DNA of 64,000 bases from a bacterium (GCA_022839105.1 JALHDH010000009.1:1-64000); one strand, 5' to 3'. Positions 22,331 through 31,481 are shown, counted from the first letter of the stretch. Numbers and translations are program-made. The notes: generated from the sequence alone by a model not told the origin.

Positions 22331-24271
22331 ATGGCCTGTGTCGGCGAATCTGCCCCCCGCCCTGGCTCCAACCCACCCCCGCCGCCTTCAGGCTCCGGGG
22401 TCCCGATCCGACTCTGGGAGATCCTCGCCGTGGCCGCCGTGGCGGCCGTGTTCCTGGGCCTGGACTTCGCCTGGATCGACCTTCACCACGACTTCCTGTA
22501 CGACGACGCCCATCCCCACCTGATGCACCTGGTCGGGCTGGCCTGGCGGCCGCTGGAGACCCCCTATCCCTATCCCCCGCTCCCCTATCGCGTGGTGCTG
22601 GCCGGCTGGAACCTCCTGGGCATGGACATCCGCGTCGCCCAGAAGAGCCTGGCCTGCTGCTCGGTCCCCTTCGTCTTCGCGACGTGGGCCTGGGCCCGCT
22701 TCCACCTCAAGCCGACGGGAAGCCTCCTGGTTGCCCTGGTGGCCGCAGGCGCCCCCTGGCTGACCACCTACGGGCGCCTCCTGGGCCTGGAGGTGATCTC
22801 GGCCGCCTGCCTGGCAGGATTGATGGCTGCCCTGGCCTGGAGTCGGGGATTCACCCGGCCCCTCCCGACCCTCCTGATCGGCCTGGGGGCTGGAGCCGGC
22901 CTGCTCGCCTCGCTCCAGTTCCTCTCCTTCGCCCTGCTCCCCTGGCTTGTTGCGGGAGTGCGGACCTGGAGGGGCGGCCGGACCGCCCGAGTCCTGCTGC
23001 TCGGCGCCGCCGGGGTGGCCTGCCTGGTCCTGCTCGTGTTGGCCCCGTTCTCGGAGCGGGAACAACCTCCGACCCAGGCCTGGGTGGCGACGATCGGCCT
23101 GGCCCTGCTGCTTGTTGCACTGGCCGGATGGCTCCGGCACAGCGACTCCCCGAGCCCCGGCCTCTGGAATCCGGGAGCGGGACTGGCCCTCTCGGTGGGC
23201 CTGGCCCTGGTTCTGAGCCTGCCGTGGTATCTGGACAACTTCGCCTCGATCCAGGCCCGAGGTCTGGACACGGTCGGCCATCCCCACTCACTGGGGGTGA
23301 CCCTGCCTCAGTACCTGCTCCAGATCGGGACGACCTGGACGGGGGCCTTCCTGCTCCTGCCCTTCTCGATGGTGGCCTGCCTGCGCACCAGGAGCCTGCG
23401 CGACAGCGTCCTGACGGCCCTGGCCGCCACTGCGCTGGGAGTCCTGGCCATCGCGGATTCAGGAGCCCGCTGGCTGCCCCGCTACATCCTGAGTGCCACC
23501 CCCCTCCTGGTCTTCGCAGGGATGGCCCCGCTGGCCTGGCAGGTCGACCGGCTGGGAAGGCTCCTCAAGGCCGGCATCCTGATCGGCGCCCTGGCCCTGT
23601 CCCTGATGCAGGTGGGCTCCTTCCTGTGGGCGCCGGGGGCCCTCCCCCTGAACCTGCGTCAGGCCCCCTCCCTCACCCTGGGTCGGATCGTGCGGACTCT
23701 TCCCCCCAATCCGGTGCCCTATCCCTGGGAGGCGGTGCTGGCCCACCGACCCGCCGGACTGCTGGTCTGCGATCTCTTTCCGGAAGGCCGTTCCTGGAGC
23801 GTCCCTGCGGATCGCCTCGAGGCCCTGGCCGGCCTCCGGGGCCTCGAGATGCGCTTCGAAATCCGCCGAGCCGGATCCCCGGCGCCCCCCCCGGACCCGA
23901 GGGGATTCGACTTCCTGCTCCTGATCCGACCGGAAGGGATCCCTCGGGAACAGGCTTTCCGGGACTTCCCCTGGCTCGAGGTCTATCAGCCCGTCCAGAG
24001 CTGGAGGATGGCCCATCCTCCAGCCTGGTGCACCCCTCCGTGGGAGACCGCCTACCCGCCCTGCGCGAGCTCCGGCCACCGCTTCGAGATCCAGCTCCTT
24101 CGAAGGACAGGTGATGCCGAGACCTCCAGCGGAACGCTCCCAGGGCTCCTCCAGGACCCCACCACTCCCGAACCCCGGACGGCCCCGGCCAGGGAAGTTC
24201 AGTGGGCCCCGTCGGGGATGATCTCCGAAAGACATGTATCGGTCCAGTGGGAGCCTGGGAAGGTGGATTGA
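22331..24271 (+). CDS. GT-C-type membrane glycosyltransferase (ArnT/PMT-like)
   Basis: A 646-residue membrane protein with about 11-12 hydrophobic segments and a soluble C-terminal third. The first luminal loop carries acidic residues before a His pair (FLYDDAHPHLMH, 55-66), where ArnT/PMT/GT39-like enzymes keep their catalytic Asp. Later stretches such as LPQYLLQIGTTWTGAFLLLP and RWLPRYILSATPLLVFAGM fit that superfamily. It would transfer a sugar from a polyprenyl carrier outside the inner membrane. The start is not certain; ATG 22331 leaves a 25-residue Pro-rich tail. It overlaps the opposing gene by 73 bases. Confidence 0.78.
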   Translation: MACVGESAPRPGSNPPPPPSGSGVPIRLWEILAVAAVAAVFLGLDFAWIDLHHDFLYDDAHPHLMHLVGLAWRPLETPYPYPPLPYRVVLAGWNLLGMDIRVAQKSLACCSVPFVFATWAWARFHLKPTGSLLVALVAAGAPWLTTYGRLLGLEVISAACLAGLMAALAWSRGFTRPLPTLLIGLGAGAGLLASLQFLSFALLPWLVAGVRTWRGGRTARVLLLGAAGVACLVLLVLAPFSEREQPPTQAWVATIGLALLLVALAGWLRHSDSPSPGLWNPGAGLALSVGLALVLSLPWYLDNFASIQARGLDTVGHPHSLGVTLPQYLLQIGTTWTGAFLLLPFSMVACLRTRSLRDSVLTALAATALGVLAIADSGARWLPRYILSATPLLVFAGMAPLAWQVDRLGRLLKAGILIGALALSLMQVGSFLWAPGALPLNLRQAPSLTLGRIVRTLPPNPVPYPWEAVLAHRPAGLLVCDLFPEGRSWSVPADRLEALAGLRGLEMRFEIRRAGSPAPPPDPRGFDFLLLIRPEGIPREQAFRDFPWLEVYQPVQSWRMAHPPAWCTPPWETAYPPCASSGHRFEIQLLRRTGDAETSSGTLPGLLQDPTTPEPRTAPAREVQWAPSGMISERHVSVQWEPGKVD

Positions 24272-24807
24272 ACCAGGACCCGCACCTTGTCCCCCGGTCG
24301 CACCAGGATCTCGGGGAAGGAGACCCTCTGGACGCCCGGGGCGTCCAGCAGGTGGATGCGCAGAAGAGGGGTCCGGTTGAGCTCGAGGCGCAGCACCCTC
24401 ACCCGCGAGTTCTTCCGCCAGATCTCAGGGGTCTTCCCGTACCCGTTGTAGACGCGGAATCCACGCATGGGAATGCCCTGCTCGAGGTTGCGGGCCGACT
24501 TGAAGTTCCATTCCAGCCACTCGCCGGCGCCCTTGCTGGCCCAGCAGGTCTTCTCGGAGCCATCCTCCAGGCGAGAAGCGTCATAGTGGTTGCCCTTCTC
24601 GGGGGGCAGGAAGGAGCTCACCGCCAGGCTCCAGCCGATGGCACAGGCCAGGCTGCAGCCTGCGAAATCCCGGACCTTCGCCTCCGGCTCCAGGACGGCC
24701 TGGACCTCGGGAAGGCCAGCCAGGACGGGCATGCCCAGGGAAAACCAGAGAATCCCCAGCAACAGGGCCAGACGAGGGAGCCCGGACCGCGAGTTCATGA
24801 AGCGCAT
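24199..24807 (-). CDS. Secreted protein with NADase-type glycan-binding (discoidin-like) domain
   Basis: A 202-residue exported protein. Residues 1-31 are a signal peptide (RLALLLGILWFSLGMPVLAG). The rest matches the discoidin-like 'NADase-type glycan-binding' domain as I remember it: SSFLPPEKGNHYDASRLEDG, then KTCWASKGAGEWLEWNF, FRVYNGYGKTPEIWRKNSR and a C-terminal strand pair. The Ser-Ser...Asp-Gly...Trp pattern is the hallmark. Sugar binding is inferred only. It begins three bases after the ankyrin gene's end, so the two form one operon divergent from catalase. Confidence 0.75.
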   Translation of the reverse strand: MRFMNSRSGLPRLALLLGILWFSLGMPVLAGLPEVQAVLEPEAKVRDFAGCSLACAIGWSLAVSSFLPPEKGNHYDASRLEDGSEKTCWASKGAGEWLEWNFKSARNLEQGIPMRGFRVYNGYGKTPEIWRKNSRVRVLRLELNRTPLLRIHLLDAPGVQRVSFPEILVRPGDKVRVLVQSTFPGSHWTDTCLSEIIPDGAH

Positions 24808-24810
24808 CCC

Positions 24811-24968
24811 CTAGCTTCCCTCCTGCAGAAGACGAACTGCCTCCAGATGACCGCGAGCTCGCGCGATCTCCAGGGCGGTCCGCCCCTGACGGTTGCGCAG
24901 GCCCCGGGAGGCTCCCGCATCCAACAGGGCCTTCACCACCGCCGGGTTTCCCTGGGCCGCGGCCTTCA
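24811..24968 (-). pseudogene. Out-of-frame C-terminal end of the ankyrin gene
   Basis: About 52 codons in the next frame encode the missing final ankyrin repeats (AAAQGNPAVVKALLDAGAS, then RQGRTALEIARARGHLEAV) up to a stop at 24811. One extra C in the CCC run near 24972-24974 would join them to the upstream part as DGSTPLMKAAA, the normal repeat sequence. It is therefore the detached tail of the next gene, by mutation or sequencing error. Confidence 0.75.
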
Positions 24969-25652
24969 TCAGGGCGTGGAGCCATCCTGGGAAGCCTGGT
25001 CCACGCGAGCGCCCGACTCCAGCAGCAGAAGGACCGGACGGGACTGGCCCGCCGCCGCGGCCAGGTGCAGGGGGGTCAGGCCCTCGGGAGTCTCCCCATC
25101 CACCGGCACTCCCAGCTCGACCACCGCCTTCATCGACTCCATGTGCGCACCTCGAGCCAGAAGATGCAGCACGCTGGCTCCGCGCATCCGGGCCTGGAGA
25201 TCGGCGCCCCGGGCCACCAGGAGCCGAAGGACCTCGGCGCGACGGGCCTCGTCCAGGCTGCCGATCTCGGCCACCGAGTGCACGATGGCGTAGCCGCCCG
25301 AACTGCGGGCGTCGGGATCGGCACCGGCGTCCAGCAACCGGGCCATGACCTCGAGCTGCCCCCCGGTCGAGGCCCAGTCCAGCGGAGTCCGCCCCGAGCG
25401 ATCCCGCGGGTCGACCGAGGCCTTCCGAGCCAACAGGTACTCCACCACCTCGTTCCTCCCCCGGGAGGCCGCCTGATGCAAGGCCGTCTCGCCCAGATAT
25501 CCCGACTGGTCGACCGGGATCCCCTGGACCTCCAGCAGTTCACGGACCCGGGCCAGGTTTCCCGAGGCCGCCGAATCGTGCACGGGCCCGGCCAGGGCCG
25601 GGAGGGCGAAAAGCGACAAGAGCAACACGACGAGTGGGGTTCCAATGCGCAT
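24969..25652 (-). CDS. Periplasmic ankyrin-repeat protein, AnkB-like, truncated by frameshift
   Basis: A 227-residue frame with an N-terminal signal peptide (RIGTPLVVLLLSLFALPALAG) followed by about six ankyrin repeats, for example YLGETALHQAASRGRNEVVE and SGRTPLDWASTGGQLEVMAR. The frame stops at DGSTP in the last repeat; the continuation is in the -1 region. It starts 142 bases from catalase on the opposite strand. In Pseudomonas, exported AnkB is encoded next to catalase KatB and is needed for full catalase activity, so a catalase-related envelope role is a reasonable inference. The intact protein would have about 280 residues. Confidence 0.82.
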   Translation of the reverse strand: MRIGTPLVVLLLSLFALPALAGPVHDSAASGNLARVRELLEVQGIPVDQSGYLGETALHQAASRGRNEVVEYLLARKASVDPRDRSGRTPLDWASTGGQLEVMARLLDAGADPDARSSGGYAIVHSVAEIGSLDEARRAEVLRLLVARGADLQARMRGASVLHLLARGAHMESMKAVVELGVPVDGETPEGLTPLHLAAAAGQSRPVLLLLESGARVDQASQDGSTP

Positions 25653-25794
25653 GGAGAGGACTTCGCCCTTCCAGCCGGGTCGACCTGTGCCTTCCAAAGC
25701 GTGCCGAAGGAGTGCCGACCTCCCGAAGGAAGGCGTTCCCCGGTCCAGAACATGGAGTCTCCCGCATGTCGAATTCCACCCCCAGGAGGACCGA

Positions 25795-27315
25795 ATGGCA
25801 GACCACAAGACGAATGTTCCCCGCATGACCAACGCGGTCGGCGCCCCCGTGGCGGACAACACCCATATCCTGACCGCCGGCTCCCGCGGCCCGCAACTCC
25901 TCCAGGACGTCTGGTTCCTCGAGAAACTGGCCCACTTCGACCGGGAGGTGATCCCCGAGCGGCGCATGCACGCCAAGGGAAGTGGCGCCTTCGGCCACTT
26001 CACCGTGACCCACGACATCACCCGATACACCCGCGCCAGGCTCTTCTCGGAGGTGGGAAAGCAGACCCCCGTCTTCGTCCGCTTCTCGACGGTGGCCGGG
26101 GAGCGCGGGGCGGCCGACGCCGAGCGGGACATCCGTGGTTTTGCCATCAAGTTCTATACCGAGGAGGGGAACTGGGACCTGGTCGGCAACAACACGCCGG
26201 TCTTCTTCCTGCGCGATCCTCTGCAGTTCCCCGGCCTGAACCGGGCGGTCAAGCGCGATCCCAAGACCAACCTGCGCACCCCCCAGAACAACTGGGACTT
26301 CTGGACGCTGCTTCCCGAGGCCCTGCACCAGATCACCATCGTGATGTCCGACCGGGGCATCCCCGCCTCCTATCGGCACATGCACGGTTTCGGCAGCCAC
26401 ACCTTCAGCATGATCAACGCCGCCAACGAGCGGGTCTGGGTCAAGTTCCACTTCAAGACCCGGCAGGGGATCAAGAACCTGACCAACCAGGAAGCCGCCG
26501 AGCTGGTCGGCAGGTGCCGTGAGAGCCATCAGCGCGACCTCTTCGGGGCCATCGAGCGCGGAGAGTTCCCGAGCTGGACCCTGTACCTCCAGGTCATGAC
26601 CGAAGAGCAGGCCAAAAACCACTACGAGAACCCCTTCGACATCACCAAGGTCTGGCCCCACGGCGAGTTCCCGATGATCGAGGTGGGAATCCTGGAGCTC
26701 AACAAGAACCCCGAGAACTATTTTGCAGACGTCGAGCAGGCCGCCTTCAACCCGGCCCACGTCGTGCCGGGAATCGGCTTCTCGCCCGACAAGCTCCTGC
26801 AGGGCCGTCTCTTCTCGTATGGCGACGCCCAGCGCTACCGCTTGGGGGTGAACCACGACCAGATCCCCGTGAACTCCGCCCGATGCCCGGTGCACTCCTA
26901 CCACCGCGACGGGATGATGCGCGTGGACGGGAACCTGGGCGCCACGGTGCACTACGATCCCAACAGCGAGGGCCAGTGGGCGGACAGTCCCGAGTTCCGC
27001 GAGCCGCCTTTGGACCTGGAGGGGGCCGCCTGGCACTACGACCCCAAGGACGACCCCACCGACGATGTGTTCAAGGCTCCGGGCCGGCTGTACCGGCTGA
27101 TGACCGAAGAGAAGCGCTCGCTTCTGATCTCCAACACCATCGCCGACATCATGCCCGTCACCGAGAACGTGAAGTACCGCCACGTCTCCCAATGCTACAA
27201 CGCAGACGTGGAGTATGGAACCCGCCTGGCCGAGGGCCTGGGCCTGGACCTGGAGCACGTCAAGAAGCTGGCCGCCATGAGCCACGCCGAGCGGCGTCAG
27301 GCGACGCTGAAGTAG
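25795..27315 (+). CDS. katA: Catalase (haem, monofunctional)
   Basis: A 506-residue small-subunit haem catalase. The distal His59 is in RRMHAKGSGAFG, the distal Asn in GNNTPVFFLRDP near 132, and the haem-ligand Tyr in RLFSYGDAQRYRLG. It turns hydrogen peroxide into water and oxygen. There is no signal peptide in the 506-residue form. AGGAGG lies five bases before ATG 25795, which is preferred to an in-frame ATG 150 bases upstream whose added residues are low-complexity. It is divergent from a periplasmic ankyrin gene and ends at a strong terminator. Confidence 0.96.
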   Translation: MADHKTNVPRMTNAVGAPVADNTHILTAGSRGPQLLQDVWFLEKLAHFDREVIPERRMHAKGSGAFGHFTVTHDITRYTRARLFSEVGKQTPVFVRFSTVAGERGAADAERDIRGFAIKFYTEEGNWDLVGNNTPVFFLRDPLQFPGLNRAVKRDPKTNLRTPQNNWDFWTLLPEALHQITIVMSDRGIPASYRHMHGFGSHTFSMINAANERVWVKFHFKTRQGIKNLTNQEAAELVGRCRESHQRDLFGAIERGEFPSWTLYLQVMTEEQAKNHYENPFDITKVWPHGEFPMIEVGILELNKNPENYFADVEQAAFNPAHVVPGIGFSPDKLLQGRLFSYGDAQRYRLGVNHDQIPVNSARCPVHSYHRDGMMRVDGNLGATVHYDPNSEGQWADSPEFREPPLDLEGAAWHYDPKDDPTDDVFKAPGRLYRLMTEEKRSLLISNTIADIMPVTENVKYRHVSQCYNADVEYGTRLAEGLGLDLEHVKKLAAMSHAERRQATLK

Positions 27316-27340
27316 CCTGCCCGGACGGGCGCTGAGACGG

Positions 27341-27375
27341 ACGAGGCCCTGCCGGGGTTCCCGGCAGGGCCTCGT
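27341..27375. terminator. Terminator between katA and the CoA-disulfide-reductase-like gene
   Basis: A 16-bp perfect stem (27341-27356 with 27360-27375) with a three-base loop between two convergent genes; both could use it. Confidence 0.85.
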
Positions 27376-27397
27376 TCCTGGATCCGAAGTCGATTCT

Positions 27398-29896
27398 TCA
27401 GATGAAGAGCGTGGTGCCGGCGTTCTCGTTGGCCGCGATGTAGGCGCCCACCCCGCCGTACTCGATCCCGTCGAGGAGTTCCTCCTTCTTGATGCCCATC
27501 AGGTCCATCGACATGGTGCAGGCGATGAAGGTGACCCCCAAATCCATGGCCTTGCGCATCATGACCTCCAGCGAATCGACGTTCTTCGCCTTCATGATCC
27601 CCTGGATCATGGCCTTGCCCAGGCCAGCCATGTTCATCTGCGAGAGGCTCAATCGTGCCGCTCCCCGAGGCATCATCATGCCGAACATCTTCTCCACCAG
27701 GGTCTTGGAGACCGGAGGCGCTTCCTCCTTGCGCAGCGCGTTGAGACCCCAGAAGGTGAAGAAGACGGTGACCCGCTTGCCCTGGGCCGCTGCTCCCTGG
27801 GCGATCACCATCGCGGCCAGGGCCTTGTCGAGATCTCCGCTGAAGAGCACGAGGGTGGCGTTCTCCTGCGTCGCGCAGGCCCCACCCCTGGAAACTGCCG
27901 CCCCGGAACGAGAGCCTTTGACGATCTCGGCGATGTGCTTGTTGCCTTCCCTGGAGAGACTGGCCAGGGTATGCCCGTTGGTCCGACACCAGGACTCGAT
28001 GTCCTTGGCGAAGCCCATGTCCGTGGTGACCACGCGAACCCGGTCTCCCTCCGCCGCCTCCCGGACGGCCTGATAGGTCGCCAGAAGCGGCCCCGGGCAC
28101 TGCAGGCCCACCGCATCGACGAGCTTGACCTGGCTGGAGGACTCCTCCGCCTCGACGGGGAGGCTCTGGCCGGTGATCTCGTCGACCTCGACGCGAGATC
28201 CGGTGCTGGCGGCGGTGCCGAGTCGGTAGGAATAGGCCTTGAAGGTCGAGTAGCCGCCCGAGACGTTGAAGAGGCGGGTGAAGCCGTGAGCGCGGAGGAT
28301 GAGGATGGCCAGGTAGGCCCGCAGGCCGACCTGGCAGTTCACATGGATCGGAGTGTCCTTGGGGACCTGGATCTCGCCGAGCCGCTCCCGCAACTCGTCG
28401 AGTTCGATGTTCACCGCGCCGGGGAAGTGGCCCGTCGAGAACTCCGTCGGCGTACGGACATCCAGGAAGAAGGCTCCTTCGGCGGCCAGGCTCTCGATCC
28501 GGTCGACCCCGACCACCCCATACTCCCGATTGAAGACGTTCTCGGCGATATAGCCCAGGATGTTGACGGGATCCTTGGCGCTGGAGAAGGGCGGGGCATA
28601 GCTCAGTTCCAGATCGGCCAGATCCTGGACCTTCGCCCCCAGCTTGATGGCGGTGGCGATCACGTCGATGCGCTTCTCGGTGCCTTCCTGTCCCACCGCC
28701 TGGGCGCCCTGGACCTGACCCGTCTCGGGATGGAAGAGGAGCTTCAAGGCGATGTTGGTGGCGCCGGGATAGTAGCCGGCGTGGTTGCCCCGGTGGGCAT
28801 GGATCGCCAGGGAAGGGATCCCGCGCGTCTCCAGGGTCCGCTGGTTGTTCCCGGTGGCCGCGACGGTGAGGTTGAAGACCTTCAGGACCGAGGTCCCCAG
28901 GGATCCGCGGTACTCGACATCCCGACCGTGGATGATGTCGGCCACCAGGCGGCCCTGGCGATTGGCCGGCCAGGCCAGGGCGATGGCCGTGTCCTGCCCC
29001 GTCACGAAATCCTTGACCTGGATCGCGTCCCCGATGGCGTAGACGTCCGGCAGCTCCTGGCCGGTCTCGGCGTCCAGGGTGCGCAGCCTGGAGGTGGTGA
29101 CCACGTGGCCGCGAGGCCCGAGCTTCAACCCCGCCGCCTTGGCCAGGGCGTTCTCGGGGGTCACGCCGATCGAGAGGATCACCAGATCGGCTTCCAGGGT
29201 CCGACCGGACTCCAGGTGCAGGAAGCGGCCCTTCTCGGTGAAGCGCGAGACCCCGTCGCCCAGGACCAGCTCGACCCCGTGGGCCTCCATCTCCTGGTGC
29301 ACCATCTGGGCCATCTCGAAGTCCAGGGGAGCCAGGATCTGGGGCATCTTCTCGACCAGGGTGACCTTCAGGCCCCGCTCGACCAGGTTCTCGGCCATCT
29401 CCACGCCGATGAAGCCCCCTCCCACCACCACGGCCCGGCGCGGACCGCGCTCCTGGAGGAAGCCCGCGATCGCGTCGGTGTCGGGGATATTGCGCAAAAC
29501 GAAGAGATTTTCGGCTTCGGGGAGCCCCGGGATCGGAGGCTGGATGGGGCGGGCTCCAGGCGAGAGGATCAAGACATCATAGCTCTCGGTGTAGGTTTCG
29601 CCGGTCAAGGTCCTGCGGACCGTGACGGTCCGGGCCTTCCGGTCGATCCCCGTCACCTCGCTGAAGTTCCGGATGTCCAGGTTGAAGCGCCGGGACATCG
29701 CCGGAACGGTCTGCACGAGGAGTTTGTCGCGTTCCTGGATGACTCCGCCCAGATAGTAGGGCAGACCGCAGTTGGCGAAACTGATGTACTCGTCCCGCTC
29801 GAAGACGACGATCTGGTCTTGCTCGCTGAGCCTGCGCAGACGCGCGGCCGCGGTGGCGCCTCCGGCCACTCCCCCGACGATGAGGATCTTCTTCAT
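27398..29896 (-). CDS. Four-domain sulfur flavoprotein: CoA-disulfide reductase, rhodanese, TusA and DsrE2-like
   Basis: An 832-residue fusion. Residues 1-445 are a FAD/NAD(P)H oxidoreductase of the CoA-disulfide/persulfide reductase type, with the FAD loop GGVAGGATAAARL, Cys43 in FANCGLPYYLGG and the NAD loop VVVGGGFIGVEMAE. Residues 460-555 are a rhodanese domain with Cys521 (HVNCQVGLRAY). Residues 588-660 are a TusA domain with Cys600 in the LQCPGP motif. Residues 678-832 are a DsrE2-like domain with Cys793 (FIACTMSMDLMG). Such chains relay persulfide sulfur between thiols. Start chosen at the FAD-loop ATG with AAGGA upstream. It is divergent from the TOTE-like gene. Confidence 0.93.
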   Translation of the reverse strand: MKKILIVGGVAGGATAAARLRRLSEQDQIVVFERDEYISFANCGLPYYLGGVIQERDKLLVQTVPAMSRRFNLDIRNFSEVTGIDRKARTVTVRRTLTGETYTESYDVLILSPGARPIQPPIPGLPEAENLFVLRNIPDTDAIAGFLQERGPRRAVVVGGGFIGVEMAENLVERGLKVTLVEKMPQILAPLDFEMAQMVHQEMEAHGVELVLGDGVSRFTEKGRFLHLESGRTLEADLVILSIGVTPENALAKAAGLKLGPRGHVVTTSRLRTLDAETGQELPDVYAIGDAIQVKDFVTGQDTAIALAWPANRQGRLVADIIHGRDVEYRGSLGTSVLKVFNLTVAATGNNQRTLETRGIPSLAIHAHRGNHAGYYPGATNIALKLLFHPETGQVQGAQAVGQEGTEKRIDVIATAIKLGAKVQDLADLELSYAPPFSSAKDPVNILGYIAENVFNREYGVVGVDRIESLAAEGAFFLDVRTPTEFSTGHFPGAVNIELDELRERLGEIQVPKDTPIHVNCQVGLRAYLAILILRAHGFTRLFNVSGGYSTFKAYSYRLGTAASTGSRVEVDEITGQSLPVEAEESSSQVKLVDAVGLQCPGPLLATYQAVREAAEGDRVRVVTTDMGFAKDIESWCRTNGHTLASLSREGNKHIAEIVKGSRSGAAVSRGGACATQENATLVLFSGDLDKALAAMVIAQGAAAQGKRVTVFFTFWGLNALRKEEAPPVSKTLVEKMFGMMMPRGAARLSLSQMNMAGLGKAMIQGIMKAKNVDSLEVMMRKAMDLGVTFIACTMSMDLMGIKKEELLDGIEYGGVGAYIAANENAGTTLFI

Positions 29897-30053
29897 CTCA
29901 AGCTTCCTTTGAAAACGATCATGTTGGTCCCCCTGTCTCCTATGGATGCACTGGACCTCTGGGAGGTTCAGACCCGCCACGCCTCTCACCTTTCGAGAGC
30001 CAGGAATCTCGCTCCGGAAGGATCCTTGCGGGCCGTGGCGCACCAGGGCGGGG

Positions 30054-31481
30054 ATGTCTTCCGAGGACCGAACCCGGGCCCGAATCCTGCACCGCCTCTT
30101 CCGGGGGCGCAGGGACCTCCACGCCCGCCGCCGGCCCGGGGAGGGCTGGGACGTCGTGCCCGGACCGGCGCCCCTGGAAGAACTGGAAAGGCATGTTCGG
30201 GGAGAACTGGAGGTCGGCCTGTATGGCCAGTCCGGCTCGCCGGAATTCCTGGTCCTCAGGGCCCCGGATGCGGAGGGGGCCCAGGCTCTGCTCCGAGCCG
30301 CCCGGCTCCGGAATATTCCCCTGGCCCCGGCGGGCGACGGCCTGCAACTGTGGATTCCCTTCTCGGCGCCGGTGCCGCCCCGCGCCGCCCGCGACCTGGC
30401 CGACCACCTCCAGGCTGTGGCCGGCCTGAGGCCGGAAGTCTGGGATCCGGACTCCCCCCAGCCCCTTCCTCTGCCTCCGGATCAGCCGGGGGCCTGGGAG
30501 GAGCTCCATGACCTGGAACCCATGCCACCCTGGCGCCCCGTCCGGATCCTGGCGGAAAGGCTGGACCGCGAATATGGCCCCCTCCCCTCGTGCCAGGCCG
30601 TCCAGGCCCAGGATCCGACCTCGGGGCGTCTCCAGGTGATCCTGGGTTCCCACCTGGAGCTGCGCGGACCCGTCCCCCGCGCCCTCCAGAGCCTGCTGGA
30701 ACACACCCGGATGGCCCGGACCCCCCGGGGATGGGCGCGGTGCTGGGGGCCCACGCCCTGGGGCCTGGTCGGAGCGCCCGGACTCTGGCCCGACCTGGAG
30801 CATGCCCTGGCCCGGCTGGGTTGTTCATGGCAACTGGAGGATCGCCGGCTCACCGGCCCGTCCAGCCCGCCCGGGCGTCAACCGGCCCTGCGCCAGGAGG
30901 AGTCCACCTGGCTCTCCGGCATCCTGGAGCAGGATCGCTGTCGGGTGACCTTCCCTCTCCCGGAGACCGCCCGCAGGGTGGCCCTGGCAGCCATCGCGGC
31001 CCGCCCCCGCCCCACCCTTGTGCTGACCTCGCAGGTCCAGACCTGGGTGGAGGAGATCACCCGCGAGCTGGCCCTCCCCGAGGCGAGGATCGGAATCCTG
31101 GATGGCGAGAAGGCCCGACTGGGCTCCCTGGTCACGGTGGCTTCCTGGTCTGCACTGTTCAAACGGGATCTCTCGGAGCTGGCTTGCCACGTGGGCTGCC
31201 TGATCCTGGACCCGGGAGCCGACCTCTCGGGCCCGGCGCTGATCGAGGTGGTCCGCCAGTTTCCGGTGCGTTGGGTCCTGACCCTGGAGAACCCGGACTG
31301 GAGCGCCTCACCGGCCATGCGCCAGGCCTGGCTGGGGGATCGGCTCCGGCCCCAGACGCGAGCATTCCGGCCCGCTCCCGTCGCCAGCGAGGAGGAGACG
31401 CCGCCCTCCCCCGCTCCGAGGCGCAGGCGTTCCCGACGCTCCAGCGACTCCTCCGAGCAGTTGTTCCTCTCCTTCGAATGA
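30054..31481 (+). CDS. Degenerate TOTE-type primase-helicase protein
   Basis: A 475-residue protein. LHRLFRGRRDLHARR at 12-26 matches the opening of AEP primases of TOTE conflict systems. FLVLRAPDAEG (65-75) and GDGLQLWIPFS (94-104) sit where those have D-x-D and the Gly-His-x-Trp strand, but an acidic residue and the His are missing. LQVILGSHLELRGPVPRALQ matches the linker before the helicase. The SF2 helicase part (275-430) keeps the fold, but Walker A reads FPLPETARR, the DExH box reads LILDPGAD and motif III reads LTLENP. Both enzymes look dead. It may bind nucleic acid without catalysis. A basic C-terminal tail follows. Confidence 0.7.
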   Translation: MSSEDRTRARILHRLFRGRRDLHARRRPGEGWDVVPGPAPLEELERHVRGELEVGLYGQSGSPEFLVLRAPDAEGAQALLRAARLRNIPLAPAGDGLQLWIPFSAPVPPRAARDLADHLQAVAGLRPEVWDPDSPQPLPLPPDQPGAWEELHDLEPMPPWRPVRILAERLDREYGPLPSCQAVQAQDPTSGRLQVILGSHLELRGPVPRALQSLLEHTRMARTPRGWARCWGPTPWGLVGAPGLWPDLEHALARLGCSWQLEDRRLTGPSSPPGRQPALRQEESTWLSGILEQDRCRVTFPLPETARRVALAAIAARPRPTLVLTSQVQTWVEEITRELALPEARIGILDGEKARLGSLVTVASWSALFKRDLSELACHVGCLILDPGADLSGPALIEVVRQFPVRWVLTLENPDWSASPAMRQAWLGDRLRPQTRAFRPAPVASEEETPPSPAPRRRRSRRSSDSSEQLFLSFE

